Positions 9,204 through 18,040 of a stretch of 64,000 nt of DNA are shown piece after piece. Under the pieces are notes generated by a model. It was not told the origin of the DNA and did no database searches. It saw nothing but the letters and a program-made list of their open reading frames with translations. Origin of the DNA: Desulfolutivibrio sulfoxidireducens (GTDB taxonomy: Bacteria > Desulfobacterota > Desulfovibrionia > Desulfovibrionales > Desulfovibrionaceae); contig NZ_CP045508.1 in the NCBI RefSeq assembly GCF_013376475.1, positions 741,501-805,500 on the forward strand, in the 5' to 3' direction. Position numbers and translations under genes: made by a program. How positions within the stretch are numbered: the stretch's first letter is position 1; every line of letters begins with the position of its first letter.

Positions 9204-10178
9204 TCAGCCCTCCTTGATCTCTTCGGCGATGCGCATGCCGAAGTGGCGGCCGGCGGCGTCGGTGCGGCAGAGCACCTCGTCGCCCACCTTGAGGCTGACC
9301 ACGCTCACCGGGGAGCCGTCGGGCCGGACCAGCCGGATGGTCTCGGCGTTCTGCAAAAAGATCTTGCCTTCCGTGTCGCCGATTTTCGCGGCGATGAGCA
9401 GCATGGGCCGCACCTCGACCTTGACCCGGCCGACCACGGCCAGGGAGGTCCGGCCGGTGGCGGACACGACCAGGACCTCGTCGCCGGCGGCCAGTTCCTC
9501 CAGGTAGCGGGTCTTGTCCCCGGGCATGGCCGCGTAGGCGTGCACGGCCCCGGCGTTGATGCGGAAGGGCCGGGCGGCCACGTAGGGGTTGGACTCGGTC
9601 TCGGCGTGGACCAGGAAGGTGAATGCGCTGGAGTTGCCCACAAGCATGCCCTGGCCGGTTTTGAGCATGGAGATGGTGTCCACGCAGACCCGGTGCCCCA
9701 GCCCGACCGGGGTGATCCCGGTGATCACGGCCGGGGCCAGGTCCAGGGTCCCCTGGCTGATTTTGAGTTCGGCCACGATCTTTTTGAGGTCGGCGGCGGC
9801 CTGGGGCAGGACCAGGATGCGGTCCACGCCGCGCTCAAGTATCCCGGCCGCGAGCTTGGCCTCGTCGAAATCCCCGACCTCCATGCCCACGCCCGCGGCC
9901 TGGGCCAGGATGTTCTCCACGGGAATGATCTCGCAGCCCCGGGCCAGAAAGACGGTCTCGCCCTGTTGCAGACGCCGCGCGGCCTCCTCCTCGTCGGATT
10001 TGGCGGCCACGGCCACGAAGGCGGCCTGGGACAGGGGGATGACCCGCACCCGTCCCAGGGCCGCGATCTTCTCCACGTCCGCGTCGTCGGCCACGATGGC
10101 GTCCACGCCGGACTCCAGGGCCAGGGTCACGAACTTCTTGTCAAAGGGAACGGCTTTCGCCCAGATTTCCTTGGTCAT
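9204..10178 (-). CDS. 3-dehydroquinate synthase II (archaeal-type AroB')
   Basis: NAD-dependent enzyme that turns ADH (2-amino-3,7-dideoxy-D-threo-hept-6-ulosonate) into 3-dehydroquinate, replacing DAHP synthase and AroB. The 324-residue protein shows the family features: WAKAVPFDKKFVTLALESG, VITGITPVGLGHRVCVDTISM, GQGMLVGNSSAFTFLVHAE, PYVAARPFRINAGAVHAY. It follows the ADH synthase gene by 7 bases, the expected partner. This route was characterised in methanogens and is also found in Desulfovibrio; the pairing here supports it strongly. Confidence 0.94.
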   Translation of the reverse strand: MTKEIWAKAVPFDKKFVTLALESGVDAIVADDADVEKIAALGRVRVIPLSQAAFVAVAAKSDEEEAARRLQQGETVFLARGCEIIPVENILAQAAGVGMEVGDFDEAKLAAGILERGVDRILVLPQAAADLKKIVAELKISQGTLDLAPAVITGITPVGLGHRVCVDTISMLKTGQGMLVGNSSAFTFLVHAETESNPYVAARPFRINAGAVHAYAAMPGDKTRYLEELAAGDEVLVVSATGRTSLAVVGRVKVEVRPMLLIAAKIGDTEGKIFLQNAETIRLVRPDGSPVSVVSLKVGDEVLCRTDAAGRHFGMRIAEEIKEG

Positions 10179-10185
10179 GACGTCC

Positions 10186-10989
10186 TCATGCGTTGTCGGT
10201 CAGAAGTTCCATACCCTGGTCCACGTCCCAGTTGAGATGCACGATGCCGTGCAGGGCCTGGACGATGCGCGCCGGTTGGCGGTGCTGGAAGATGTTGCGG
10301 CCGATGGACAGGCCCGAGCCGCCGGCCTGGACCGAGTCGTGGGCCATCTGGAGCAGGTCCCGGTCGTTGTCCATCTTGGGGCCGCCGGCGATGACCACCG
10401 GGATGCAGCAGGCCTCGGTGACCTTGGCGAAGGAGTCCACGTCGCCGGTGTAGGGCACCTTGACCACGTCCGCGCCGATCTCCGTGCCCACCCGGGCGCA
10501 GTGGCGCACGACCTCGGGGGCGTACTCGTCCTTGACCTTGGGTCCCCGGGCGTAAACCATGGCCAAAACGGGCATGCCCCACTCGGCGGCCTTGGAGGTG
10601 ACCTCGCCGAAGTGTTCGAGCATGTGCCGCTCGGTCTCGTCGCCCAGGTTGACGTGCAGGGACACGCCGTCGGCCCCGAGCTTGAGGGCGTCCTCGACCG
10701 TGGCCACCAGGACCTTGGCGTTGGGGTAGGGTGACAGCGCCGTGGAGGCCGAGAGGTGGATGATCAGGCCCACGTCGCGGCCGCGTCCCCGGTGGGAGCA
10801 GCGCGGCAGGCCCTTGTGCATCAGGACGGCGTTGGCCCCGCCCTCGGCCACCTGGTTGACGGCCTCGCGCATGTCGATCAGCCCGTCGATGGGGCCCACG
10901 GTGACCCCGTGGTCCATGGGCACGATGATGGTGCGGTGGGTGTTGCGATTGAAGACGCGTTCAAGGCGTACGGTTTTCCCCAAGAGCAT
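10186..10989 (-). CDS. ADH synthase (fructose-bisphosphate aldolase class I-like, AroA')
   Basis: Predicted to condense L-aspartate semialdehyde with 6-deoxy-5-ketofructose 1-phosphate to ADH, the first step of the alternative shikimate entry. The start at 10989 ([16 protein letters not shown]) gives 267 residues; the frame extends 23 codons upstream into the leader region and this extension is rejected. Class I DhnA-type aldolase motifs: [45 protein letters not shown] with the Schiff-base Lys, and [16 protein letters not shown]. First structural gene after the attenuator. Confidence 0.93.
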   Translation of the reverse strand: MLLGKTVRLERVFNRNTHRTIIVPMDHGVTVGPIDGLIDMREAVNQVAEGGANAVLMHKGLPRCSHRGRGRDVGLIIHLSASTALSPYPNAKVLVATVEDALKLGADGVSLHVNLGDETERHMLEHFGEVTSKAAEWGMPVLAMVYARGPKVKDEYAPEVVRHCARVGTEIGADVVKVPYTGDVDSFAKVTEACCIPVVIAGGPKMDNDRDLLQMAHDSVQAGGSGLSIGRNIFQHRQPARIVQALHGIVHLNWDVDQGMELLTDNA

Positions 10990-11056
10990 GGCCGGTCCCT
11001 CCGTCGGGTTGTGGTTTGGCCTCGTGCGCGGCCAGGGATGCGGGGCGGCGACGGCC

Positions 11057-11094
11057 AAAAAAAAGGGCCGCCGGCGTGGTGACGCCCGCGGCCC
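11057..11094 (-). terminator. Attenuator terminator of the aromatic supraoperon
   Basis: Read on the minus strand, a GC-rich stem (outer arms GGGCCGC and GCGGCCC, inner GGCG with CGCC) is followed by eight T residues. It lies between the leader peptide stop (11121) and the first structural gene (start 10989). The 5' arm contains CGGGCGT (11082-11088), complementary to ACGCCCG within the leader peptide codons (11146-11152), so an alternative antiterminator can form. Confidence 0.88.
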
Positions 11095-11120
11095 TGGAGA
11101 GGCTTTGTGTGCGATTCTGG

Positions 11121-11210
11121 TTACACCGCACCCCTCCCCCGACCACGGGCGTGGCTAAACCAGTACCAAAAATAAAAACCGGAGGTCGGGATGAGGTTGA
11201 GGTGTCGCAT
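11121..11210 (-). CDS. Aromatic-rich leader peptide of the aro-trp supraoperon
   Basis: A 29-residue open frame (ATG 11208-11210, TAA 11121-11123) contains seven consecutive aromatic codons at 11157-11177: TTT TAT TTT TGG TAC TGG TTT, giving FYFWYWF. It begins [11 protein letters not shown] and ends [11 protein letters not shown]. No good Shine-Dalgarno precedes the ATG, and the predicted transcript start is only a few bases upstream, so the mRNA may be nearly leaderless. Position 27 bases upstream of a strong terminator, with complementary segments, is the classical attenuation layout. Ribosome stalling on any scarce aromatic tRNA should favour read-through. Too short for ordinary gene finders; role is inferred. 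Confidence 0.85.
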   Translation of the reverse strand: MRHLNLIPTSGFYFWYWFSHARGRGRGAV

Positions 11211-11219
11211 GGGGGAATG

Positions 11220-11247
11220 GGTATTCGCGGGACGGGAGGTTTGTCAA
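11220..11247 (-). promoter_or_regulatory. Candidate sigma-70 promoter of the supraoperon
   Basis: On the minus strand TTGACA (11242-11247) is followed after 16-17 bases by AATACC/ATACCC, a weak -10. This places the transcript start near 11213, just before the leader ATG. Confidence 0.55.
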
Positions 11248-11366
11248 GTTATTTTTGGGACGGTTTGCGCGTTTGAGCCGGGCGCGGCCGGCGGGGAACA
11301 GACGGAAGGTGAAAAAAGACTTGATGTGTGACTTTGAAAATTCTAGAGTCCCTGATGGAATTGGGT

Positions 11367-11390
11367 AAAAAAAAGCCCACGCCTCGTGGG
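11367..11390 (-). terminator. Minus-strand terminator without an obvious upstream gene
   Basis: CCCACG-AGG-CGTGGG hairpin followed by eight T residues on the minus strand. It faces a transcript coming from 11400-11790, where no convincing minus-strand gene is seen. It may end a small RNA or block antisense transcription from the apr promoter region into the aro leader. Confidence 0.6.
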
Positions 11391-11504
11391 TCCTGGTCCA
11401 AACCCGTTCTCATGTCTCGCATCCGTTTCCGGCCTCCCGGATCGCCCGCAAACCCAGACGCGACGCGGGAAAAAAAAGGGTGGTCAAAAATGGCGTTTCT
11501 CTAC

Positions 11505-11801
11505 TTGACGTGATCCGTTGAGCTTGTTAAATTCCTCACAAGCTTTTCGCGTTAAGACAATATAATCTGCTATACTAAGGGGTTGTTGTTTCGCTGAAGT
11601 CAGGGCGAAGGCAATTCCCGGCCCGAGTGGGAAGCGAATAGCCGACGGCAAGGGGCGCCGGCGCGCGGGGCGGGCGAGGACGCCGGGAAGGATTCCTTTC
11701 CGGCGGTTGCACGTTGAATCCGCGTGAATACCCGGCGTATTGCTATATGGTGGAAGTGGCACAGGCAGTAATCAACAACCAAAAACGTGGAGGACGAACC
11801 T
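11505..11801 (+). promoter_or_regulatory. aprBA promoter and structured 5' leader
   Basis: Two candidate promoter areas precede aprB: TTGACG (11505-11510) with TTAAAT 16 bases on, and -10-like TATAAT (11561-11566) and TATACT (11571-11576). A leader of about 200 bases follows, with a hairpin CGCCGG...CCGGCG around 11670-11705. A strong GGAGG (11789-11793) fixes the aprB start. Which promoter is used cannot be told from sequence. Confidence 0.5.
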
Positions 11802-12293
11802 ATGCCTACCTTTGTTGATCCGAGCAAGTGTGACGGATGCAAAGGCGGTGAAAAAACCGCGTGCATGTACATTTGCCCCAATGACCTGATGATTCTCGAT
11901 CCTCAGGAAATGAAGGCTTACAACCAGGAGCCGTCGGCCTGCTGGGAATGTTACTCCTGCGTGAAGATTTGTCCTCAGGGAGCCATCGGCGCCCGTCCCT
12001 ACGCCGACTTCGCGCCCATGGGCGGCACTTCGATCCCCATGCGTTCCGCCGACTCCATCATGTGGACCATCAAATTCCGCAACGGGAACATCAAACGGTA
12101 CAAGTTCCCCATCCGGACCACCCCCGAGGGTTCCATCAAACCCTACGAGGGCAAGCCCGAGGGCGCCAACCTGGAAGACGAGCTTTTGTTCACCGAGACC
12201 AAGTTGGTCGAGCCCAAGGAAACCGTGATGAAGGCCTTCCCGGTGACCGATTCCGACACCGTGCAGTGCTGGCTCGACGGTTTTTGCAAGTAA
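11802..12293 (+). CDS. aprB: Adenylylsulfate (APS) reductase beta subunit
   Basis: Iron-sulfur subunit that carries electrons to the FAD of AprA for APS reduction to sulfite and AMP in the cytoplasm. The start MPTFVDPSKCDGC at 11802 gives 163 residues and has a GGAGG ribosome site 8 bases upstream. Two [4Fe-4S] clusters are indicated by CDGCKGGEKTACMYICP and CWECYSCVKICPQGAIG; the insertion in the first motif is typical of AprB. The C-terminal tail that wraps around AprA is present (residues about 110-163). First gene of the aprBA operon. Confidence 0.97.
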   Translation: MPTFVDPSKCDGCKGGEKTACMYICPNDLMILDPQEMKAYNQEPSACWECYSCVKICPQGAIGARPYADFAPMGGTSIPMRSADSIMWTIKFRNGNIKRYKFPIRTTPEGSIKPYEGKPEGANLEDELLFTETKLVEPKETVMKAFPVTDSDTVQCWLDGFCK

Positions 12294-12334
12294 TCTCTTC
12301 AATACATTAAGACTATAATAGGAGGAGACATCCT

Positions 12335-14323
12335 ATGCCTACCATTCCCGTTAAGGAAGAGCCCAAAGGCATCGCCCTTGCCGAGCCGGAACTGATCGAA
12401 AAAGACGTCGACATCCTCATGGTCGGCGGCGGCATGGGGACCTGCGGCACGGCCTACGAGGCCTGCCGTTGGGCCGACAAGATCGGCGGGATCAGCCTGA
12501 TGCTGCTGGACAAAGCCGCCCTCGAGCGCTCCGGCGCCGTGGCTCAGGGCCTTTCGGCCATCAACACCTACGTCGGCGAGAACCCGGTCGACGACTACGT
12601 GCGCATGGTGCGCACCGACCTGATGGGCCTGGTCCGCGAAGACCTGATCTTCGACCTGGGCCGCCACGTGGACGATTCCGTGCATCTGTTCGAGGAGTGG
12701 GGCCTGCCCTGCTGGGTCAAGGAAGGCGATCACAACCTGGATGGCCAGGCCGCCAAGAACAAGGGCGTGTCCCTGCGCACCGGCGCCGCTCCGGTCCGCT
12801 CCGGCCGCTGGCAGATCATGATCAACGGCGAATCCTACAAGTGCATCGTGGCCGAGGCGGCGAAAAACGCCCTGGGCCAGGATCGCTACCTGGAGCGCGT
12901 GTTCGTGGTGAAGCTGCTCCTGGACGCCAACGAGAAAAACCGCATCGCCGGCGCCGTGGGCTTCTCCACCCGCGAGAACAAGGTGTATGTGTTCAAGTGC
13001 AACGCCATGGTCGTGGCCTGCGGCGGCGCGGTCAACGTGTACCGCCCCCGGTCCACTGGTGAAGGCATGGGCCGCGCCTGGTATCCGGTGTGGAACTCTG
13101 GTTCCACCTACACCATGTGCGCCCAGGTCGGCGCCGAAATGACCATGATGGAAAACCGCTTCGTCCCGGCCCGCTTCAAGGACGGGTACGGCCCGGTCGG
13201 CGCCTGGTTCCTGCTGTTCAAGGCCAAGGCCACCAACGCCAAGGGCGAAGACTACTGCGTCACCAACCGGGCCATGCTCAAGCCCTACGAGGATCGCGGT
13301 TACGCCAAGGGCCACGTCATCCCGACCTGTCTGCGTAACCACATGATGCTTCGCGAAATGCGCGAAGGTCGCGGCCCCATCTACATGGACACCGCCACCG
13401 CGCTGCAGACCACCTTCGCCAAGCTGAACGCCGAACAGCAGAAGCACCTGGAGGCCGAGGCCTGGGAAGACTTCCTCGACATGTGCGTGGGTCAGGCCAA
13501 CCTGTGGGCCTGCATGAACATCGAGCCCGAAGCCAGCGGCTCCGAGATCATGCCCACCGAGCCGTATCTGCTCGGTTCCCACTCCGGCTGCTGCGGCATC
13601 TGGGTCTCCGGTCCCGACGAGAAGTGGGTTCCGGACGAGTACAAGATCAAGGCCGACAACGGCAAGGTGTACAACCGCATGACCACGGTCAACGGCCTGT
13701 GGACCTGCGCCGACGGCGTTGGCGCCTCGGGACACAAGTTCTCCTCCGGCTCCCATGCCGAGGGCCGCATTGTCGGCAAGCAGCTTGTGCGCTGGGTCGT
13801 GGATCACAAGGACTTCAAGCCGGCCCTGAAGCAGTCCGCCGCCGAGCTGGCCAAGGAGATCTACCAGCCGTGGTATACCTTCAAGGAAGGCGTGGCCGCT
13901 TCGACCGATCCCATCGTCAACCCCAACTACCTCAGCCCGCATAACTTCATGATGCGGCTGGTCAAGTGCACGGACGAGTACGGCGGAGGCTGCGCCACCC
14001 TGTACACCACGTCCAAGACCCTGCTGAACACCGGCTTCACGCTGCTCCAGATGCTGGAAGAGGACAGCAAGAAGCTGGCCGCCCGCGATCTGCACGAACT
14101 GATGCGCTGCTGGGAACAGTACCACCGCCTGTGGACCGTCCGCCTGCACATGACCCACATCATGTTCCGCGAGGAAACCCGCTACCCGGGCTTCTACTAC
14201 CGCGGCGACTTCATGGGCCTGGACGACAGCAAGTGGAAGTGCTTCGTCAACTCCGTCTATGATCCGGAGACCAAGGAAACCAAGGTCTTCAAGAAGACCT
14301 ACTACCAGATCATTCCGGACTAA
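12335..14323 (+). CDS. aprA: Adenylylsulfate (APS) reductase alpha subunit
   Basis: FAD subunit that reduces APS to sulfite plus AMP, a key step of dissimilatory sulfate reduction. At 662 residues it has the normal length. It opens with an FAD-binding loop, DILMVGGGMGTCGTAYEA, and shows LLDKAALERSGAVAQGLSAINTYVG, GGAVNVYRPRSTGEG and DGVGASGHKFSSGSHAEGR. It follows aprB by 41 bases with an AGGAGGAG ribosome site. Codon use is strongly biased, as expected for one of the most abundant proteins of a sulfate reducer. Confidence 0.98.
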   Translation: MPTIPVKEEPKGIALAEPELIEKDVDILMVGGGMGTCGTAYEACRWADKIGGISLMLLDKAALERSGAVAQGLSAINTYVGENPVDDYVRMVRTDLMGLVREDLIFDLGRHVDDSVHLFEEWGLPCWVKEGDHNLDGQAAKNKGVSLRTGAAPVRSGRWQIMINGESYKCIVAEAAKNALGQDRYLERVFVVKLLLDANEKNRIAGAVGFSTRENKVYVFKCNAMVVACGGAVNVYRPRSTGEGMGRAWYPVWNSGSTYTMCAQVGAEMTMMENRFVPARFKDGYGPVGAWFLLFKAKATNAKGEDYCVTNRAMLKPYEDRGYAKGHVIPTCLRNHMMLREMREGRGPIYMDTATALQTTFAKLNAEQQKHLEAEAWEDFLDMCVGQANLWACMNIEPEASGSEIMPTEPYLLGSHSGCCGIWVSGPDEKWVPDEYKIKADNGKVYNRMTTVNGLWTCADGVGASGHKFSSGSHAEGRIVGKQLVRWVVDHKDFKPALKQSAAELAKEIYQPWYTFKEGVAASTDPIVNPNYLSPHNFMMRLVKCTDEYGGGCATLYTTSKTLLNTGFTLLQMLEEDSKKLAARDLHELMRCWEQYHRLWTVRLHMTHIMFREETRYPGFYYRGDFMGLDDSKWKCFVNSVYDPETKETKVFKKTYYQIIPD

Positions 14324-14334
14324 GAATGCGCATG

Positions 14335-14368
14335 ACGGCCGCGGGCATAAAGCCCGCGGCCGTTTTTT
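14335..14368 (+). terminator. Rho-independent terminator of aprBA
   Basis: A perfect 12-bp stem (ACGGCCGCGGGC with its complement), five-base loop ATAAA, then six T residues, 12 bases after the aprA stop. It separates aprBA from qmo transcription. Confidence 0.92.
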
Positions 14369-14399
14369 AACGGTCTTATCCGGGACGACCGACCGGGCG

Positions 14400-14428
14400 T
14401 TGACGGAGCCGTCCGCGGGGTCTATCGT
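14400..14428 (+). promoter_or_regulatory. Candidate qmo promoter
   Basis: TTGACG (14400-14405), 17-base spacer, TATCGT (14423-14428), placed between the aprA terminator and qmoA. Confidence 0.45.
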
Positions 14429-14479
14429 CGCGGATCAGGCCGTTTGCATGCGGGCTATAACCACTGCCGGGAGGTTGCG

Positions 14480-15721
14480 ATGTCGAGCAGCGCGATACTC
14501 GTCGTCGGCGGCGGCTTCAGCGGAATCACCGCCGCCCTGGAAGCCGCTGAAGTCGGCCACGAAGTGTTCATTGTGGAAAAAAATCCCTTTTTGGGCGGCC
14601 GGGTGATGCAGCTCAACAAGTATTTCCCCAAGCTGTGTCCGCCGTCCTGCGGACTGGAGATCCAGTTCCAGCGAATTAAGAACAACAGACTCGTCAAGTT
14701 CTTCACCATGGCCGAGGTGACCAAAGTTTCCGGTCAGGCCGGCGACTACGACGTGACCATCGCCCTAAAGCCCCGCTATGTGGAACCCGGCAGCCTGGAT
14801 TTGTCCGAAAAGGCCGAGGCCCTGTCCAAGGACGTGCCCAGCGATTTCGAACTGGGCATGGGCAGCCGCAAGGCCCTCTATATGGATGTGCCCTTCGCCT
14901 TTCCGAACCGCTACGTCTTAGACAAGGACAACTGTTCCAAGGACGACCTGGCCTCCCTGGCCGAGTCCGACATCGTCAACCTCGGTGACGCGCCCAGGGA
15001 AATCACGGTCAAGGTCGGCAGCATCATCTACGCCACCGGCTGGAAGCCCTACGATGTCACCAAGCTGACCAATCTGGGGGCCGGGACCGTCAAGAACTGC
15101 GTGTCCAACATGCAGCTCGAACGCCTGGCCTCCCCCAGCGGCCCGACCAAAGGATGCATCGTGCGGCCCTCCGACGGTTGCGCCCCCCGCTCCATCGCCT
15201 TTGTCCAGTGCGCCGGCTCCCGGGACGAGAACCACCTCAACTACTGTTCCTACATCTGCTGCATGGCCTCCCTCAAGCAGGCCGCCTACGTCCGCGAACA
15301 GTGCCCAAGCGCCCGCGTGGTCATCTACTATATCGACCTGCGCACCCCAGGCCGCTACGACAACTTCGCCAAGAAGATCCTGGCCGACGAGCGGCTCTCC
15401 ACGGTCAAGGGCAAGGTCGCGGCCATTTCCGAGGACGCCGGCAGCGGCGACGTCCTGCTCACCGTGGAGGACGCGGTGACCGGGATCAAGTCCGAAAATC
15501 GTTTTGAAATGGTGGTGTTGGCCACGGGCATGCAGCCGAGTCTGGCCGGGCAGAAATTGCCGGTGGACGTCGCGCTGGACGAGATGGGGTTTATCGTGGG
15601 CGGCGAGGAAAAAGGCATTTTCGCCGCCGGATGCGCCAAGACGCCGCTTGATGTCATGAAATCGGCCCAATCCGCGACCGGCGCGGCCATGAAAGCGATC
15701 CAAACGGTGAGAGGGAGGTAG
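14480..15721 (+). CDS. qmoA: Quinone-interacting membrane-bound oxidoreductase subunit A
   Basis: Cytoplasmic HdrA-like flavoprotein of the Qmo complex, which passes electrons from menaquinol to APS reductase. The start MSSSAILVVGGGFSG at 14480 (preceded by GGGAGG) gives 413 residues. The N-terminus is an FAD-binding Rossmann fold (VVGGGFSGITAALEAAEVGHEVFIVEK), with a Cys-containing LCPPSCGLEIQ segment near residue 55 and QCAGSRDENHLNYCSYICC around 245, both known HdrA/QmoA landmarks. Last strand DEMGFIVGGEEKGIFAAGCA closes the FAD domain. Seven bases separate it from qmoB. Confidence 0.96.
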   Translation: MSSSAILVVGGGFSGITAALEAAEVGHEVFIVEKNPFLGGRVMQLNKYFPKLCPPSCGLEIQFQRIKNNRLVKFFTMAEVTKVSGQAGDYDVTIALKPRYVEPGSLDLSEKAEALSKDVPSDFELGMGSRKALYMDVPFAFPNRYVLDKDNCSKDDLASLAESDIVNLGDAPREITVKVGSIIYATGWKPYDVTKLTNLGAGTVKNCVSNMQLERLASPSGPTKGCIVRPSDGCAPRSIAFVQCAGSRDENHLNYCSYICCMASLKQAAYVREQCPSARVVIYYIDLRTPGRYDNFAKKILADERLSTVKGKVAAISEDAGSGDVLLTVEDAVTGIKSENRFEMVVLATGMQPSLAGQKLPVDVALDEMGFIVGGEEKGIFAAGCAKTPLDVMKSAQSATGAAMKAIQTVRGR

Positions 15722-15727
15722 AAGGCG

Positions 15728-18031
15728 ATGGCCGAAAAAATCGGTGTGTATATAGATGAGTCCAGCATCGCCCCGCATCTGGACGCGGGAGAGCTGGCCG
15801 CCTTCGTCAAGGAAAAGCTCGGCGGGACCTGTCCGGTCATCAAAACGCACAAGCGCCTTTCGAGCCCCGCCGCCCTGGCCGACATCAAGGCCGACATCGC
15901 GGCCAACGCCGTGGACGCCGTGCTTCTGTGCGGCACCTCCCCCCGCGTGGATTGGGACGTCTTCGACTTCGGGGACAAGGTTCTGGTCGATCGGGTCAAC
16001 CTGCGCGAATTCGGGGTCCTGGCCTACAAGAATCCCGACGGGACCGCACTCGGCAAGAATGAGGCCGCCCCGGACCTGCTCAAGATGTTGGCCCGGGACT
16101 ACATCAAGATGGGGGTGATGAAGCTCACCAAGATGAAGGCCCCCAATCCGGAGATGGCCGAGTCCGTCAAGACCATTCTGGTCATCGGCGGCGGCTTTAC
16201 CGGCCTAAGCGCGGCCCTGTCCGCGGCCAAGGGCGGATACGGCGTGGTACTGCTGGAGAAAACCGAGGCCCTGGGCGGCAAGGCCGCCACCCAGTACAAG
16301 ACCTTCCCCATGGCCTATCCCTATGACGAGGCCCAGGCCACCGGCATCGAACAGCTCATCGCCCAGGTCACGGGCAACGCCGCGATCAAGGTTCTGACCG
16401 GGACCACGCTCAAGGAACTTCAGGGCGCGCCCGGCAGCTACACCGCCGTTTTGACCGGCAAGGCCGGCGAGACCTCCGAACCCGTGGGCGCCGTGGTCCT
16501 GGCCGCCGGCTGGACCCCTCAGGACACCGAATACCTGAAACCCTTCGGGTACGGGACCTGTAAGAACGTGGTCACCTCGGCCGAGTTCGAGGTCATGGCC
16601 AAAAACGGCGGCATAAAGCGCCCCTCGGACGGCAAGGCCCCGAGCCGGGTGCTCTTCGCCGTGGACGTGGCCGCCCTGGTCAAGGAGATCGAGGCCCCGG
16701 CCCCCGAGGCCCCGGCCGAGGGTGGGGCCGCCGCTCCCGCCGCTCCCGCCGCTCCCGAGGAAGCCGAGGCCAAGACCAACTTCATCGAGGTCAAAACCGC
16801 CAAGCACCTGATCTACAGCTCCGAACTGACCAGCCTGGTGGCGCTGAAGCAGGCCGGATACGTGGACGAGATGCTGCCCGGCGCCGTGGCCATGATCGTC
16901 TACGACTCCATGATGGTCCCGGGCCTAAACGAACGCTACTACCGCGCCGCCCAGGACAAGCCCGGGGTCATGCTCACCAAGGGCACCATCACCGGGGTGG
17001 CCGAGGGCGCCGGCGGAACGCTCACGGTCAGCGCCTCCGGCACCCTGCTCGGGGATCGGGCCGAGTTCGCCGCGGACCTGGTGGTCCTGCCCACGGGCCT
17101 GGTCCCGGCCACGGCCACCGACCCCACCATCAACCTGGTCTATCGCCAGGGACCGGCCTTCCCGGACCTGGATCTGTTCGACGGCTACGCCGATTCCAAC
17201 TACATCTGTTTTCCCTACGAGACCCGTCGCACCGGCATCTATGCCGCCGGCTGCGTGCGCCAGCCCATGACCATGGCCCAGGCCAGGGACGACGCCGACG
17301 GGGCGGTCTTAAAGGCCATCCAGTGCATCACCTCGGCCAATCACGGCGTGTCCGTGCATCCCCGCTCCGGCGACCGGTCCTACCCGGTGTTCAACTTCGT
17401 GCGCTGCACCCAGTGCAAGCGCTGCACCGAGGAATGTCCCTTCGGGGCCCTGGACGACGATGAAAAGGGCACGCCCAAGCCCAACCCCACCCGCTGTCGC
17501 CGGTGCGGCACCTGCATGGGCGCCTGTCCGGAACGGGTCATCTCCTTTGACAACTACAACGTGGACATGATCGGCTCCATGATCCGCGAGATGGACATCC
17601 CCCCAAAGATCGACGAGGGCGGCCCCCGGGTGCTGATCCTGGCCTGCGAGAACGACGCCTATCCGGCCCTGGACATGGCGGCCCTTCGCGGCAGGCACTG
17701 GAGCCCCTATGTGCGGATCATTCCGGTGCGCTGTCTGGGTTCGGTCAACGCCATCTGGGTGGCCGACGCCATGTCCAAGGGCATCGACGGGGTGATGATG
17801 CTCGGCTGCAAATACGGTGACGATTACCAGTGCCACTTCGTCAAGGGTTCGGAGATCTGCAATCGCCGCAAGGAGAACATCGCGGAGTCGCTCAAGCGTC
17901 TGGGCGTCGAGCCCGAGCGCGTGGAGCAATACCAGGTGGCCATCGACGAGTACGACAAGGTTCCGGACATGATCGACTCGTTTATCGAGATGGTCCTGAA
18001 GATCGGACCGAACCCGTTCAAAGGATATTAG
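15728..18031 (+). CDS. qmoB: Quinone-interacting membrane-bound oxidoreductase subunit B
   Basis: HdrA-like flavoprotein with an MvhD-like C-terminal domain; second cytoplasmic subunit of Qmo. In 767 residues, an FAD domain begins near 145 (ILVIGGGFTGLSAAL); an Ala/Pro-rich linker (EAPAPEAPAEGG..., about 325-345) interrupts it; a ferredoxin domain with two [4Fe-4S] sites lies near 560-605 (CTQCKRCTEECPFG and CRRCGTCMGACPE); the last 150 residues match the MvhD/FrhD delta family (CENDAYPALDMAALRG, VRCLGSVNAIWVADAMSKGIDGVMMLGCKYGDDYQCH). Gene order and fusion are as in other Desulfovibrio. Confidence 0.96.
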   Translation: MAEKIGVYIDESSIAPHLDAGELAAFVKEKLGGTCPVIKTHKRLSSPAALADIKADIAANAVDAVLLCGTSPRVDWDVFDFGDKVLVDRVNLREFGVLAYKNPDGTALGKNEAAPDLLKMLARDYIKMGVMKLTKMKAPNPEMAESVKTILVIGGGFTGLSAALSAAKGGYGVVLLEKTEALGGKAATQYKTFPMAYPYDEAQATGIEQLIAQVTGNAAIKVLTGTTLKELQGAPGSYTAVLTGKAGETSEPVGAVVLAAGWTPQDTEYLKPFGYGTCKNVVTSAEFEVMAKNGGIKRPSDGKAPSRVLFAVDVAALVKEIEAPAPEAPAEGGAAAPAAPAAPEEAEAKTNFIEVKTAKHLIYSSELTSLVALKQAGYVDEMLPGAVAMIVYDSMMVPGLNERYYRAAQDKPGVMLTKGTITGVAEGAGGTLTVSASGTLLGDRAEFAADLVVLPTGLVPATATDPTINLVYRQGPAFPDLDLFDGYADSNYICFPYETRRTGIYAAGCVRQPMTMAQARDDADGAVLKAIQCITSANHGVSVHPRSGDRSYPVFNFVRCTQCKRCTEECPFGALDDDEKGTPKPNPTRCRRCGTCMGACPERVISFDNYNVDMIGSMIREMDIPPKIDEGGPRVLILACENDAYPALDMAALRGRHWSPYVRIIPVRCLGSVNAIWVADAMSKGIDGVMMLGCKYGDDYQCHFVKGSEICNRRKENIAESLKRLGVEPERVEQYQVAIDEYDKVPDMIDSFIEMVLKIGPNPFKGY

Positions 18032-18040
18032 GAGGGGACA

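Noticed and set aside
11484-11762. 92-codon minus-strand frame in the apr leader
   Set aside because: No ribosome site or family similarity; it overlaps the promoter and leader of aprBA.
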